Positions 1-6,692 of a stretch of DNA of 18,880 nt are shown piece after piece. Position 1 is the first letter of the stretch; each line of letters starts with the position of its first letter. A program made the translations under genes and the position numbers. The notes under the pieces were generated by a model. That model saw nothing but the letters and a program-made list of their open reading frames with translations. It was not told the DNA's origin and searched no databases. This stretch comes from an uncultured Clostridia bacterium (lineage in GTDB: Bacteria > Bacillota > Clostridia > Oscillospirales > Oscillospiraceae): positions 1 through 18,880 of the forward strand of contig CALYTU010000015.1 of assembly GCA_945487445.1 (NCBI GenBank), in the 5' to 3' direction.

Positions 1-237
1 CATAATTACAGGGGTTTTGGCCATTTTTGTACCACGACTATGCCAGAAGAGCCAATCATCAAGAAAACATATCTACACACACCTGGATTACAGCTCCAAG
101 GTTGCTTCGGCAAATGCGATCCTCTCGCTGCTTGACACAACTGAAGCAGTGCAAGGGGCCTCCTGAAAAACCCGGATTTGGAGGCCCGCAAATTCAGCGC
201 CAGATACCGGTTGACGCAACGGATTGCGGGAACGGAG
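1..237. other. Unassigned stretch left of the tRNA-Leu terminator
   Basis: I see no convincing gene here. The open frames on both strands are short and have no recognisable domain or good ribosome binding site, and the longer minus-strand ones run into the tRNA gene. The stretch lies on the 3' side of a tRNA gene, a common place for integrated elements, but I find no copy of the tRNA 3' end in it and no integrase. Confidence 0.4.
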
Positions 238-278
238 AAAACCCGCAAACGCAGGCGTAGCAAGCGTTTGCGGGTTTT
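238..278 (-). terminator. Rho-independent terminator of tRNA-Leu
   Basis: A perfect 15-bp inverted repeat (238-252 with 264-278) surrounds an 11-nt loop. The outer pairs are A/T, so on the minus strand the stem ends in a run of four T. It starts 8 nt beyond the CCA end of the tRNA, so it most likely ends the tRNA transcript. The symmetry means it could also stop transcription entering from the left. Confidence 0.8.
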
Positions 279-285
279 GAGTGAA

Positions 286-372
286 TGGTGCCGGTAGCCG
301 GAGTCGAACCGGCACGGTGTCGCCACCGGTGGATTTTGAGTCCACTACGTCTACCAATTCCATCATACCGGC
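286..372 (-). tRNA. tRNA-Leu (anticodon CAA)
   Basis: On the minus strand the sequence folds as a class II tRNA of 87 nt including an encoded CCA. The acceptor stem is GCCGGTA with TACCGGC, discriminator A, followed by CCA at 288-286. The anticodon arm is GTGGA-CTCAAAA-TCCAC, giving anticodon CAA, which reads the leucine codon TTG. The long variable arm expected of tRNA-Leu and the T arm with GTTCGACTC are present. It lies downstream of the CarD gene on the same strand but has its own promoter. Confidence 0.97.
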
Positions 373-384
373 AGACACAAAGGC

Positions 385-413
385 ATTATAATACAGCTTG
401 CAGAAAAATGCAA
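385..413 (-). promoter_or_regulatory. Predicted sigma-A promoter of tRNA-Leu
   Basis: On the minus strand TTGCAT (413-408) and a perfect TATAAT (390-385) are separated by 17 nt, with the tRNA 5' end 13 nt further on. A short GCTTGCA/TGCAAGC hairpin overlaps the -35 side and could also weakly terminate CarD transcription, although no good T run follows it. Confidence 0.7.
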
Positions 414-450
414 GCATTTCTTTTTGAAAATCAGCCTGCCTTCTCAAAAA

Positions 451-957
451 TCACGCTGTCCTGCTCATCTTGTCTTGGATGTAGGCCTGGACCTCAGCGG
501 GCTGAATCTCCAGGGCCCCGGCAAATTCATCATAGAGCAAGCGCTGCGCCTCCCGGAGATAGGTCTCGTCAGAGACATGCAGAGTCTTTCCGTCAGCCTG
601 ACGACGTTCCTTCTGGGCGTGTAGCGTCTTAATGATGACGATCAGATTCCGGCACTCATTGCTCCGCAACAGTGCATCGAAGCTGGCCTTTCGGGACTGG
701 GGGTCCTCCTCCCAGGCTGTGGGGATCTCGGAAATCCCCTCGATCAGCCTGTCCACTTCCTCCCGGGAGAGGACGGGGCGCATCTTTGCCACAAGCTGCT
801 CGTTCTCCACTGGGACATAGATTACAGAGGTGTTCTGATAGACAGGCTTCAAGACATAGTACTTTTCCCGGGTGCGGCCAAAGCGCATGGTTGCAATCTC
901 CTGGATCACACAGACCCCGCTGCCGCCATAATGGATCTTCTCATTGACGCTGTACAT
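451..957 (-). CDS. CarD family transcriptional regulator
   Basis: A 168-residue protein of the CarD/CdnL/TRCF-domain family. These cytoplasmic proteins bind the RNA polymerase beta subunit through an N-terminal Tudor-like domain and modulate promoter opening. The N-terminal 60 or so residues match that domain: an opening hydrophobic strand with IHYGGSGVCVI, then YYVLKPVY and a strand ending SVIYVPVEN. The rest is charged and helical, as in the C-terminal DNA-contacting part of the family (KTLHAQKERR is typical). The start at 957 is supported by AAAGGAG 7 nt upstream and by a strong promoter divergent from that of prmA. Which promoters it controls cannot be read from the sequence; it need not regulate its neighbours. 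Confidence 0.9.
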   Translation of the reverse strand: MYSVNEKIHYGGSGVCVIQEIATMRFGRTREKYYVLKPVYQNTSVIYVPVENEQLVAKMRPVLSREEVDRLIEGISEIPTAWEEDPQSRKASFDALLRSNECRNLIVIIKTLHAQKERRQADGKTLHVSDETYLREAQRLLYDEFAGALEIQPAEVQAYIQDKMSRTA

Positions 958-1000
958 GATGCGCTCCTTTCTACCGGGAAGTCTATGTTCGTATATCCTG

Positions 1001-1028
1001 ATTATAGCACATTTTTTCGGAAAATCAA
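1001..1028 (-). promoter_or_regulatory. Predicted promoter of the CarD gene
   Basis: On the minus strand TTGATT (1028-1023), a 16-nt spacer and TATAAT (1006-1001), with TGC directly before the -10 as in extended -10 promoters. It points to the CarD start at 957 and is back to back with the prmA promoter. Confidence 0.65.
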
Positions 1029-1069
1029 AGTAATTTTACGAATATTTTTACAAAGATTTTAATTTCTAC

Positions 1070-1098
1070 TTGTCATCCGTTGAAAAATCCTGTAAACT
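1070..1098 (+). promoter_or_regulatory. Predicted promoter of prmA
   Basis: TTGTCA (1070-1075), a 17-nt spacer and TAAACT (1093-1098). The -10 is imperfect, but the spacing is ideal and the prmA start lies 36 nt downstream. Confidence 0.5.
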
Positions 1099-1134
1099 AT
1101 AAGGGCAAATTTCTGACAGCAAGGAGCAAGCACC

Positions 1135-2109
1135 ATGGAATGGCTGGAACTTACCATTGACTCCGCCTCCCGCGGCATCGGTCTGCTGGAAGCGGCGCTC
1201 ACTTTGAACGGGTACGATAGCTTCATCATTGACGATGAAGACGAATTTCATTCTTTCTTGGAGACGAACCGCGATTACTGGGACATCGTGGACGAGGCGC
1301 TCGAAAACAGCCTCGTCGGTGTCTCCAGGGTCCGACTTTATCTCGAAGACCGCCCGGATGCACCGGAAGAGATCGCCCGGCTGCGGGAGCTGCTGGCAGG
1401 GCTTCTGGAGGCCTGGCCCGAGGCAGGGCTGGGCAGCCTGCGCCTGTCCCTTGCTAACGTGAAGGACGAGGATTGGGAGAACAACTGGAAACAATATTAC
1501 CAGCCCATCCCCATCGGCAAACGCCTTCTGGTGGTGCCCAAGTGGATGGAGCCGGATCGCACCGATGGACGGATCCCCGTGCTCCTGGATCCCGGTATGA
1601 TCTTCGGCACCGGCGCGCACGCTTCCACCCAGATGTGCATGCTGCGGCTGGAGGAGCTGATTCGAGGCGGCGAGGCGGTTTTGGATCTGGGCAGCGGCAG
1701 CGGCATTCTCTCCATCACGGCCCTGCGCCTCGGCGCCGGTCACGCAATCGGTGTGGATGTGGACCCCAAGGCGGAGGATATTGCCCGGGAAAACGCCGCC
1801 ATCAACGGTCTGGGGGCAGACCGCTTTACCGCCGTGACCGGCAACGTGATCACAGGGCAGGCGGAGCTGGAATCGTTGTTCGCGAAGACCTATGATGTGG
1901 TTTGCATGAATATCTTTGCCGACGTGATCATCCCCATGGCCGCCGTACTGCCCCGGTTTATGACCGAAAAAACGAAGCTGATTTGCTCGGGCGTTCTGGA
2001 AAACCGCTATGACGAGGTTCGCGCAGCCATTGAGGCAGCGGGGCTGCGGATTACCGGCTTGCAGACCATGAACGACTGGTGCTGCTTTACGGCCCAAAAG
2101 GGGGTGTGA
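1135..2109 (+). CDS. prmA: Ribosomal protein L11 methyltransferase PrmA
   Basis: A 324-residue SAM-dependent methyltransferase that trimethylates ribosomal protein L11. The N-terminal substrate-binding domain (about residues 1-100) contains the family stretch ENNWKQYYQPIPIG. The linker carries the PrmA signature DPGMIFGTGAHASTQ. The Rossmann domain follows with the SAM-binding loop VLDLGSGSGILSI, acidic strand IGVDVDP and the NIFADVI motif in place of the N(D/I)PPY motif of other classes. The length is close to usual for the family. ATG 1135 has AAGGAG about 8 nt upstream. The next gene begins 2 nt after the stop, so the two are probably co-transcribed and translationally coupled. Confidence 0.95.
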   Translation: MEWLELTIDSASRGIGLLEAALTLNGYDSFIIDDEDEFHSFLETNRDYWDIVDEALENSLVGVSRVRLYLEDRPDAPEEIARLRELLAGLLEAWPEAGLGSLRLSLANVKDEDWENNWKQYYQPIPIGKRLLVVPKWMEPDRTDGRIPVLLDPGMIFGTGAHASTQMCMLRLEELIRGGEAVLDLGSGSGILSITALRLGAGHAIGVDVDPKAEDIARENAAINGLGADRFTAVTGNVITGQAELESLFAKTYDVVCMNIFADVIIPMAAVLPRFMTEKTKLICSGVLENRYDEVRAAIEAAGLRITGLQTMNDWCCFTAQKGV

Positions 2110-2111
2110 GC

Positions 2112-3140
2112 TTGCGCTCCATTTCTTATCGCGCACGCGCAAGGATTTGCAAGGCTCTAAAGATTGCGCTCGCCATTCTGGGCATTCTGCTGCTGGCTTT
2201 TATCCTGTTTGCAGTCTATTTGGGTCGATATGTGGTATATACGCCGAATGGCGTGCGCCTGGATTTCGGACGCGACACCTCGCTCGATGTCGCGCTACAG
2301 TCTGACAGCACCCAGCCCACCCCCCCCGCGGCCAGTGTCCCCATTGAGTTCGCGGACCATGACCCTCACGGGCAGGAGACAGAGCGCATCAATGGGTTCT
2401 ACATTGACCTGGAAATGCTGCAGAACCCGCAGGCAGTACGCGAGGCGGTCAAAGAACTGAGTCCGCCCTGCACGGTCCTGATTGACCTCAAGGGCGGCAA
2501 CGGTTCGTTCTACTATTCCACAGCCATAGACGGCGCAAAGACGGCGGATGTGGATATTGCCGCTGTGGACGAGGCCATCTCCTATCTGCGCGGCCATGGT
2601 TTTACAATGGTTGCGCGCATCCGTACCTTTCAGGATTCCAACTTCGCGCTGAACCACATTACCAGCAGCCTGCGAACACCGGGCGGCTCACTCTGGGTGG
2701 GCAACGGATTCTACTGGCTGGACCCTGGAAGTGAGACAGTGGTGGCATATCTGAAGCAGATTGCCCGCGAGCTGGCGGAAAAAGGCTTCAAGGAGATTGT
2801 CTTCGATGATTTTCGTTTTCCTAACGGTACACAGATCGCCTACAGCTCTGATAAAAGCCGGGCAGATTTGGTGACGGGCGTGGCAACAGACCTCTTGAAT
2901 TTCTTTGCCAGCAGCAACATTACGATCTCCTTCGGCAACCCGGCCGCAGACTTTGTACTATCGGGCAGCTCGCACGTTTTCGTTTCCGGTATTACGGGCT
3001 CGGGCGTGAGCGCAACGGTCAAGGGCTTCTCCAATCTGACGGACGTGCAAAGCCAGCTCGTTTTCCTCACCGGCTCCAAGGACAAGCGATTCGACGATTA
3101 TCAGGTCCTGCGCCCGCTGTTGAGCTCCGTGATTCAATAA
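2112..3140 (+). CDS. Membrane-anchored DUF4015-type putative glycosyl hydrolase
   Basis: A protein of about 342 residues when started at TTG 2112, which follows GGGGGTG and begins 2 nt after the prmA stop; an ATG at 2079, inside prmA, is the alternative. A basic N-terminus is followed by one hydrophobic segment (about residues 16-38), so the rest should lie outside the membrane. The extracellular part matches the DUF4015 putative glycosyl-hydrolase barrel (PF13200): a strand ending VLIDLKGGNG, then MVARIRTFQD, then WLDPGS, and ELAEKGFKEIVFDDFRFP, where family members have GFDEIQFDYVRFP. The last motif is divergent (DDF for DYV). The real substrate is unknown; a role at the cell wall is inference from location only. 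Confidence 0.75.
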   Translation: MRSISYRARARICKALKIALAILGILLLAFILFAVYLGRYVVYTPNGVRLDFGRDTSLDVALQSDSTQPTPPAASVPIEFADHDPHGQETERINGFYIDLEMLQNPQAVREAVKELSPPCTVLIDLKGGNGSFYYSTAIDGAKTADVDIAAVDEAISYLRGHGFTMVARIRTFQDSNFALNHITSSLRTPGGSLWVGNGFYWLDPGSETVVAYLKQIARELAEKGFKEIVFDDFRFPNGTQIAYSSDKSRADLVTGVATDLLNFFASSNITISFGNPAADFVLSGSSHVFVSGITGSGVSATVKGFSNLTDVQSQLVFLTGSKDKRFDDYQVLRPLLSSVIQ

Positions 3141-3209
3141 TCTTGTTCCCGGAGAAAGCTGCTCCGAAACGGCTTCAGCAAGATACAGCATGATGCTCTT
3201 TTTGCGCAT

Positions 3210-3298
3210 CCGGTTATCGGCTGAACGCAGCGGGCATGCCGCAGGGGCGGCCAATGGCCACTCCACGAAACGAAGGCTGACGAAAGCTGATAACCAGA
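3210..3298. repeat. GGTTATC-ended inverted-repeat element, copy 1
   Basis: An 89-bp stretch that starts CCGGTTATCGG and ends CTGATAACCAGA, so its ends are inverted copies of a GGTTATC core. It is flanked by TTTGCGCAT (3201-3209) and TTTGCACAT (3299-3307), a possible 9-bp target duplication with one mismatch. Its left end, GGTTATCGGCTGAACGCAGC, matches the inverted right end of the element at 6403-6539 at 19 of 20 positions. The interiors differ. It carries no gene. Confidence 0.5.
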
Positions 3299-3354
3299 TT
3301 TGCACATTGCAGCTTGCCGTCTCATAGGCTGGAAGCGAGAGGAGGCTTGCCTGC

Positions 3355-3876
3355 ATGCAGCATCAAACTCAACTTGAGCAGATACAATCCTTTTATCGCG
3401 CGCTTCGCGCCGTACCCGGCGCGACAGCCGATTTGACGGGAAGTGAGGACTATCCCGCGATTCGCGGAACCGTGCTGTTTTACCAGACAACCGCCGGGGT
3501 GCTGGTGACCGTTCGGGTGACGGGGCTTCCGCATGGTCAGGATGGCTGTGCGGCTCCGGTCTTTGCGCTCCATATCCACAGCGGTCCGCTTTGCCGTGGA
3601 GACCGGGAGGACCCGTTCAAGGATGCGATGACCCATTACAACCCCGGCGACTGTGACCACCCCCATCACGCTGGTGATCTGGCCCCACTGTTTGGCAATC
3701 ACGGAGATGCCTTCTCCGTGATGCTGACAGACCGCTTTTCTGTGCGGGAAATCATCGGAAGGGCTGTGATCATCCACCTGAACCCGGATGATTTTACTAC
3801 GCAGCCGGCGGGGAATGCCGGAAAGAAAATTGCCTGCGGTCTGATTCGGCAGACCCGGCGTTTTGGGAACGGCTGA
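3355..3876 (+). CDS. sodC: Cu/Zn superoxide dismutase family protein (cytosolic form)
   Basis: A 173-residue protein of the copper/zinc superoxide dismutase family (PF00080), which converts superoxide to oxygen and hydrogen peroxide. The metal site looks complete: His73 and His75 (ALHIHSG), bridging His94, His102, His105 and Asp108 (HPHHAGDL), and His141 (IIHLNPDD). Cys80 and Cys161 match the conserved disulfide pair. The active-site arginine of the family, just before IACG, is lysine here (GKKIACG). There is no signal peptide, unlike most bacterial SodC, which are periplasmic or lipoproteins, so it is probably cytosolic. ATG 3355 has AGGAGG about 9 nt upstream. The gene stands alone and is followed by a strong hairpin. 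Confidence 0.88.
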   Translation: MQHQTQLEQIQSFYRALRAVPGATADLTGSEDYPAIRGTVLFYQTTAGVLVTVRVTGLPHGQDGCAAPVFALHIHSGPLCRGDREDPFKDAMTHYNPGDCDHPHHAGDLAPLFGNHGDAFSVMLTDRFSVREIIGRAVIIHLNPDDFTTQPAGNAGKKIACGLIRQTRRFGNG

Positions 3877-3906
3877 AGCATTTGCCCAACCGGTTCCGGC
3901 TCACAG

Positions 3907-3960
3907 CGAACTCCGTGAAAATGCTTTCAAAGGCATTTTCACGGAGTTCGTTCTGCTTTT
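3907..3960 (+). terminator. Strong hairpin, probable sodC terminator
   Basis: A perfect 18-bp inverted repeat (3907-3924 with 3933-3950) with an 8-nt loop lies 30 nt after the sodC stop. A T-rich stretch ending TTTT follows at 3951-3960, interrupted by CTGC, so it is a weaker terminator than the stem suggests. It could also be an intergenic palindromic repeat. Confidence 0.6.
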
Positions 3961-4070
3961 CAGGAGGTTGGCTTTTCTTTCGTCTGTTGGAAGTGGAATA
4001 CTGCGTGACGCGCGAAGAAAAGCAGAGGGAAAATGGGAAGGGGTCTGCTTGCAATAAAACCGGAAAGTGT

Positions 4071-4183
4071 TAGTCGCAAAGTGAGGACCTGAGTAAAAAC
4101 TGATGGTTTTGGCATACAACATATTCGCTCGTTTCGTCCCTCTTGGATACAAGATCTTGTAGCAGGTCCTCACTTTGCAACTA
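4071..4183. repeat. 113-bp element with near-perfect terminal inverted repeats
   Basis: The ends are inverted repeats: GCAAAGTGAGGACCTG at 4076-4091 pairs perfectly with 4163-4178, and the match extends outward to TAGTC against the inverse of AACTA. The roughly 70-bp interior has no open frame of note. Copies of CCGGAAA lie on both sides, at 4061-4067 and 4191-4197. It looks like a small non-autonomous transposable element or a long RNA hairpin. Only one copy is in the window, so its mobility is not shown. Confidence 0.5.
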
Positions 4184-4277
4184 TACCCAACCGGAAAACA
4201 GGGGAATAGTGCTGGTACGAATTGCAATCAGCACATAAAAAAGACTGATTTCATTCAAATTTCCGCCCGCAAAATGA

Positions 4278-4306
4278 TTGAAAAAGCAGTTCAAACGTGG
4301 TAGAAT
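4278..4306 (+). promoter_or_regulatory. Predicted promoter of the PrsW-family gene
   Basis: TTGAAA (4278-4283), a 17-nt spacer and TAGAAT (4301-4306), close to the sigma-A consensus. It sets the gene start, because the upstream TTG at 4278 is part of the -35 box and therefore cannot be translated from this promoter. Confidence 0.7.
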
Positions 4307-4385
4307 TGCACAGAAGCAAAACGCTGCATTTCCTGATGAAATTCTGCGACGGCGCGCAGGCGAACCGAAGGAGTGGAGTTCCGAG

Positions 4386-5105
4386 ATGTTCTATTATCTG
4401 ATCCCGTCGTTTCTGACATACAACCTCTTTCTCGTGGCGGCTGCGATCATTCCCGCGCTTTTCCTCATGGGAAAGGTGTACCGCTCCGACCGTTTGGAGC
4501 CGGAAAGTCCGCATCTGCTTTTTGCTCTGGCCCGGGCGGGCGTATTTGCCGCTTTGATTGCCATTTTGGCCGAGCGGGTCCTGGGCGCGATCCTGGATGC
4601 CGTTGTGCGCGATCCGGCTCTGCATGAGATTTTGCTCTATTTCGGCGTTGTGGCAATTTCCGAGGAGGGAGCAAAGTATCTGCTGCTCCGGCGCAGAACC
4701 TGGCGTTCGCCGGAGTTCAACTGTCAGTATGACGGCCTAGTTTACGCGGTTTTTGTCTCCCTGGGATTTGCGCTTTGGGAGAACATCTCCTATGTGCTGC
4801 ATTATGGATTTTCCACCGCCGTCGTTCGCGCTCTGACTGCGATTCCCGGTCATTCCTGTTTCGGCGTCTTCATGGGCGTCTTTTACGGACTTGCACGCAG
4901 GGCTGAAAACGGGGGCCACCCCGGTATTTCTCGTCGGTATCGGACGCTTGCCATTTTGGTGCCCGCAGTCTTACACGGCGCTTATGACTATATCGCCAGC
5001 GAGGACGCGAGCATTTGGCTCTTTGTGGCGTTTATCGTCGCGTTGTTTCTGCTGTCCTACCGTCTGGTCAGCAGAATGAGCCGACAGGATCGGTATATTG
5101 CATAG
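4386..5105 (+). CDS. PrsW-family intramembrane metalloprotease
   Basis: A 239-residue polytopic membrane protein of the PrsW/CAAX-protease-related clan. In Bacillus, PrsW performs the first cut of the RsiW anti-sigma factor. The putative metal-site motifs are in order: EEGAK at residues 93-97, the amphipathic segment GFALWEN with Glu132 and Asn133, His156 in PGHSCFG and His197 in VLHGAYDY. About seven hydrophobic segments can be seen. ATG 4386 is chosen because TGGAG lies 7 nt upstream and the promoter lies before it; the frame is open further up from TTG 4278, but that codon is in the -35 box. No sigma or anti-sigma gene is next to it, so its substrate is unknown. Confidence 0.85.
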   Translation: MFYYLIPSFLTYNLFLVAAAIIPALFLMGKVYRSDRLEPESPHLLFALARAGVFAALIAILAERVLGAILDAVVRDPALHEILLYFGVVAISEEGAKYLLLRRRTWRSPEFNCQYDGLVYAVFVSLGFALWENISYVLHYGFSTAVVRALTAIPGHSCFGVFMGVFYGLARRAENGGHPGISRRYRTLAILVPAVLHGAYDYIASEDASIWLFVAFIVALFLLSYRLVSRMSRQDRYIA

Positions 5106-5275
5106 GGAGTGCGGCCGTTGCGCAAGCCGAATTCTGCAGATGTCAGCGCCAACTCTTCCGCGTCGGTTTCCCACTGAATGATCTATAAAACCCCTTATCT
5201 CTTACAGTCTGCAATATGGAGGTATGAAACACGGGACCCTTTACAAATTCCGCGCCCCGGTGGACGCGTGTTGAA

Positions 5276-6187
5276 TTGGAGAAAGCCTTTTTCGAGGGTT
5301 ATGAAATCGGCTGCGCCGCCACAACGCGCGGCAAGGTGGCGGATTATATCCCCGAGCTTGCCAAATCCGATCCGAAGGCCTTTGGCCTTTGCATGCTGGA
5401 TGCCACGGGCGAGCCCCTGACCTTCGGCGAAGCGGATACCCGGTTCTCGATCCAATCCATCTGCAAGGTAATCATCCTGGCCGCGGCATTAAAGCTCCGC
5501 GGCTTCGATGAGACCTTCTCTCATGTGATGATGGAGCCCTCCGGGGACGCCTTTAACTCGATTCTGAAGCTGGATACGCGCAGCAATCTGCCCTTCAATC
5601 CCATGATAAACGCCGGCGCCATTGAAACGGCCAGCCTTCTGCTGCCGGAGCTGAGCTTCGAGGACATGCTGGACTACGCCAGAATGTTATGCTTGGATCC
5701 CACCATCTCGCTCAACGAAGCCGTCTACAACAGCGAGGCACAAACGGGCTATCGCAATCGGGCCATTGCCTATCTGCTCAAGAGCAAGGGCGTGATGTCC
5801 GCTGACCCCGAGCGGACCCTGAACCTCTATTTCCGGCTCTGCTCTCTGGCAGTCAGCGCCCGGTCCCTGGCCGGGCTGGGGCTGGTGCTTGCAAACGACG
5901 GCGTTCACCCCTTCAATGGCAAGACGCTGATCGCTCCGGAACATGTGCGGACGATCCAGAGCATCATGTTCACCTGCGGCATGTACGACTATTCCGGCAA
6001 GTACAGCGTCAAGGTGGGCGTACCGAGCAAGAGCGGCGTGGGCGGCGGCATCGTCTGCGCGGCAAAGGGGCCGATGGGAATCGGGCTCTACGGCCCCGCC
6101 CTCGATGCCTTCGGCAACAGCAGCGGCGCGGTGAAGGCCATGGTACATATCTCGCAGGCCTTGGGGCTGCACGTGTTTTCATATTGA
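5276..6187 (+). CDS. glsA: Glutaminase A
   Basis: A serine-dependent beta-lactamase-fold glutaminase that hydrolyses glutamine to glutamate and ammonia; about 303 residues from TTG 5276. Family motifs are clear: KVADYIPELAK near the N-terminus, the catalytic S-x-x-K in QSICK (Ser61, Lys64), NPMINAGAI with Asn112, Tyr185 in LYFRLCS, and SKSGVGGGI near the end. The length is near that of the E. coli enzymes, but the N-terminus is uncertain. TTG 5276 has no good ribosome binding site, the frame is closed upstream at 5225-5227, and no ATG lies between. A 16-codon frame beginning at ATG 5224 behind GGAGG ends at 5274, one nucleotide before this TTG. Either translation is coupled to that short frame or a frameshift has moved the start. 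Confidence 0.93.
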   Translation: MEKAFFEGYEIGCAATTRGKVADYIPELAKSDPKAFGLCMLDATGEPLTFGEADTRFSIQSICKVIILAAALKLRGFDETFSHVMMEPSGDAFNSILKLDTRSNLPFNPMINAGAIETASLLLPELSFEDMLDYARMLCLDPTISLNEAVYNSEAQTGYRNRAIAYLLKSKGVMSADPERTLNLYFRLCSLAVSARSLAGLGLVLANDGVHPFNGKTLIAPEHVRTIQSIMFTCGMYDYSGKYSVKVGVPSKSGVGGGIVCAAKGPMGIGLYGPALDAFGNSSGAVKAMVHISQALGLHVFSY

Positions 6188-6196
6188 AATACAATG

Positions 6197-6319
6197 GTAT
6201 CTGTTCAGTATCCTGTCATTTCGAGGCGATTCATCGCCGAGAAATCCGTATTATCTACGCAAATAGGAACGGATTTCTCATTTCGTTCGAAATGACAGAT
6301 GCGGCTACTGAATAGATAC
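6197..6319. repeat. 123-bp palindromic MITE-like element, copy A
   Basis: Starts GTATCTGTTCAGTATCC and ends GGCTACTGAATAGATAC; the ends are imperfect inverted repeats and the arms continue inward through TGTCATTTCGA and TCGAAATGACA. A small inner hairpin, GGCGAT-TC-ATCGCC, lies in the left arm. The flanks are ATACAATG (6189-6196) and CTACAATG (6320-6327), an 8-bp target duplication with one mismatch. It differs from copies B and C at three positions. It lies 1 nt beyond the glsA stop codon when the duplication is counted, and in RNA would form the glsA 3' hairpin. Confidence 0.85.
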
Positions 6320-6402
6320 CTACAATGACTGTTTCCGGCAGGCCCTCCCTCCGAGGAACCTGTTTTATGCCGGACACGAGACCGGTCCGAAAAGTCTTTT
6401 TT

Positions 6403-6539
6403 CCGGTTATCATTTCATCCGCTTTCAATGCGTAGGGGCGATGCCGCCAAAAGGCATAACATATCGTCAAATTTGAAACGCTTCCGCCGCAGCTTGCGGC
6501 CGCCTCCGGATGTTAGGCTGCGTTCAACCGATAACCAGA
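6403..6539. repeat. GGTTATC-ended inverted-repeat element, copy 2
   Basis: A 137-bp stretch starting CCGGTTATC and ending GATAACCAGA. It is in the opposite orientation to the element at 3210-3298: the inverse of its right end, GGTTATCGGTTGAACGCAGC, matches that element's left end with one difference. The interior is different and holds a GC-rich palindrome (CGCAGCTTGCGGCCGC). No target duplication is visible. Confidence 0.45.
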
Positions 6540-6540
6540 A

Positions 6541-6594
6541 AACGGATTTTTCGAACGCTTGCTCCCTCGAAATGACCGGCGACTGAATACGTAC
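6541..6594. repeat. Right-end fragment of the 123-bp element family
   Basis: AACGGATTTTTCGAACG, then CTCGAAATGACCGGCGACT and GAATACGTAC, line up with the right half of the 123-bp element (AACGGATTTCTC, TTCGAAATGACA, ACTGAATAGATAC). The left half is missing, and it directly abuts the GGTTATC-ended element. The rest of 6320-6692 shows no gene. Confidence 0.5.
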
Positions 6595-6692
6595 CTGAAA
6601 AGAACATTTTTCCGGTCCTGGTCCGGTCTTTGTTTCGGCGAGCGGAGCGGCTGAGAAAGCAATCCGAAAACCAACGCAAAGGGGGATCTCAC

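Noticed and set aside
1..372. tRNA-Leu as the attachment site of an integrated island
   Set aside because: No direct repeat of the tRNA 3' end and no integrase can be seen in the window.
88..447. A 119-codon minus-strand open frame at the left end
   Set aside because: It runs straight through the tRNA-Leu gene and its promoter, has no domain and no ribosome binding site.
1066..2142. A 358-codon frame antisense to prmA
   Set aside because: It mirrors the prmA codons (GC-rich third positions), has low-complexity content and no start signal; prmA itself is unmistakable.
3863..4227. Several short open frames on both strands after sodC
   Set aside because: They cross the sodC hairpin and the 4071-4183 element and have no domain or coding character.
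4278..4385. Upstream TTG start for the PrsW-family gene, adding 36 residues
   Set aside because: The TTG is the -35 box of a near-consensus promoter, the extra residues are polar and unlike the family, and ATG 4386 has a ribosome binding site.
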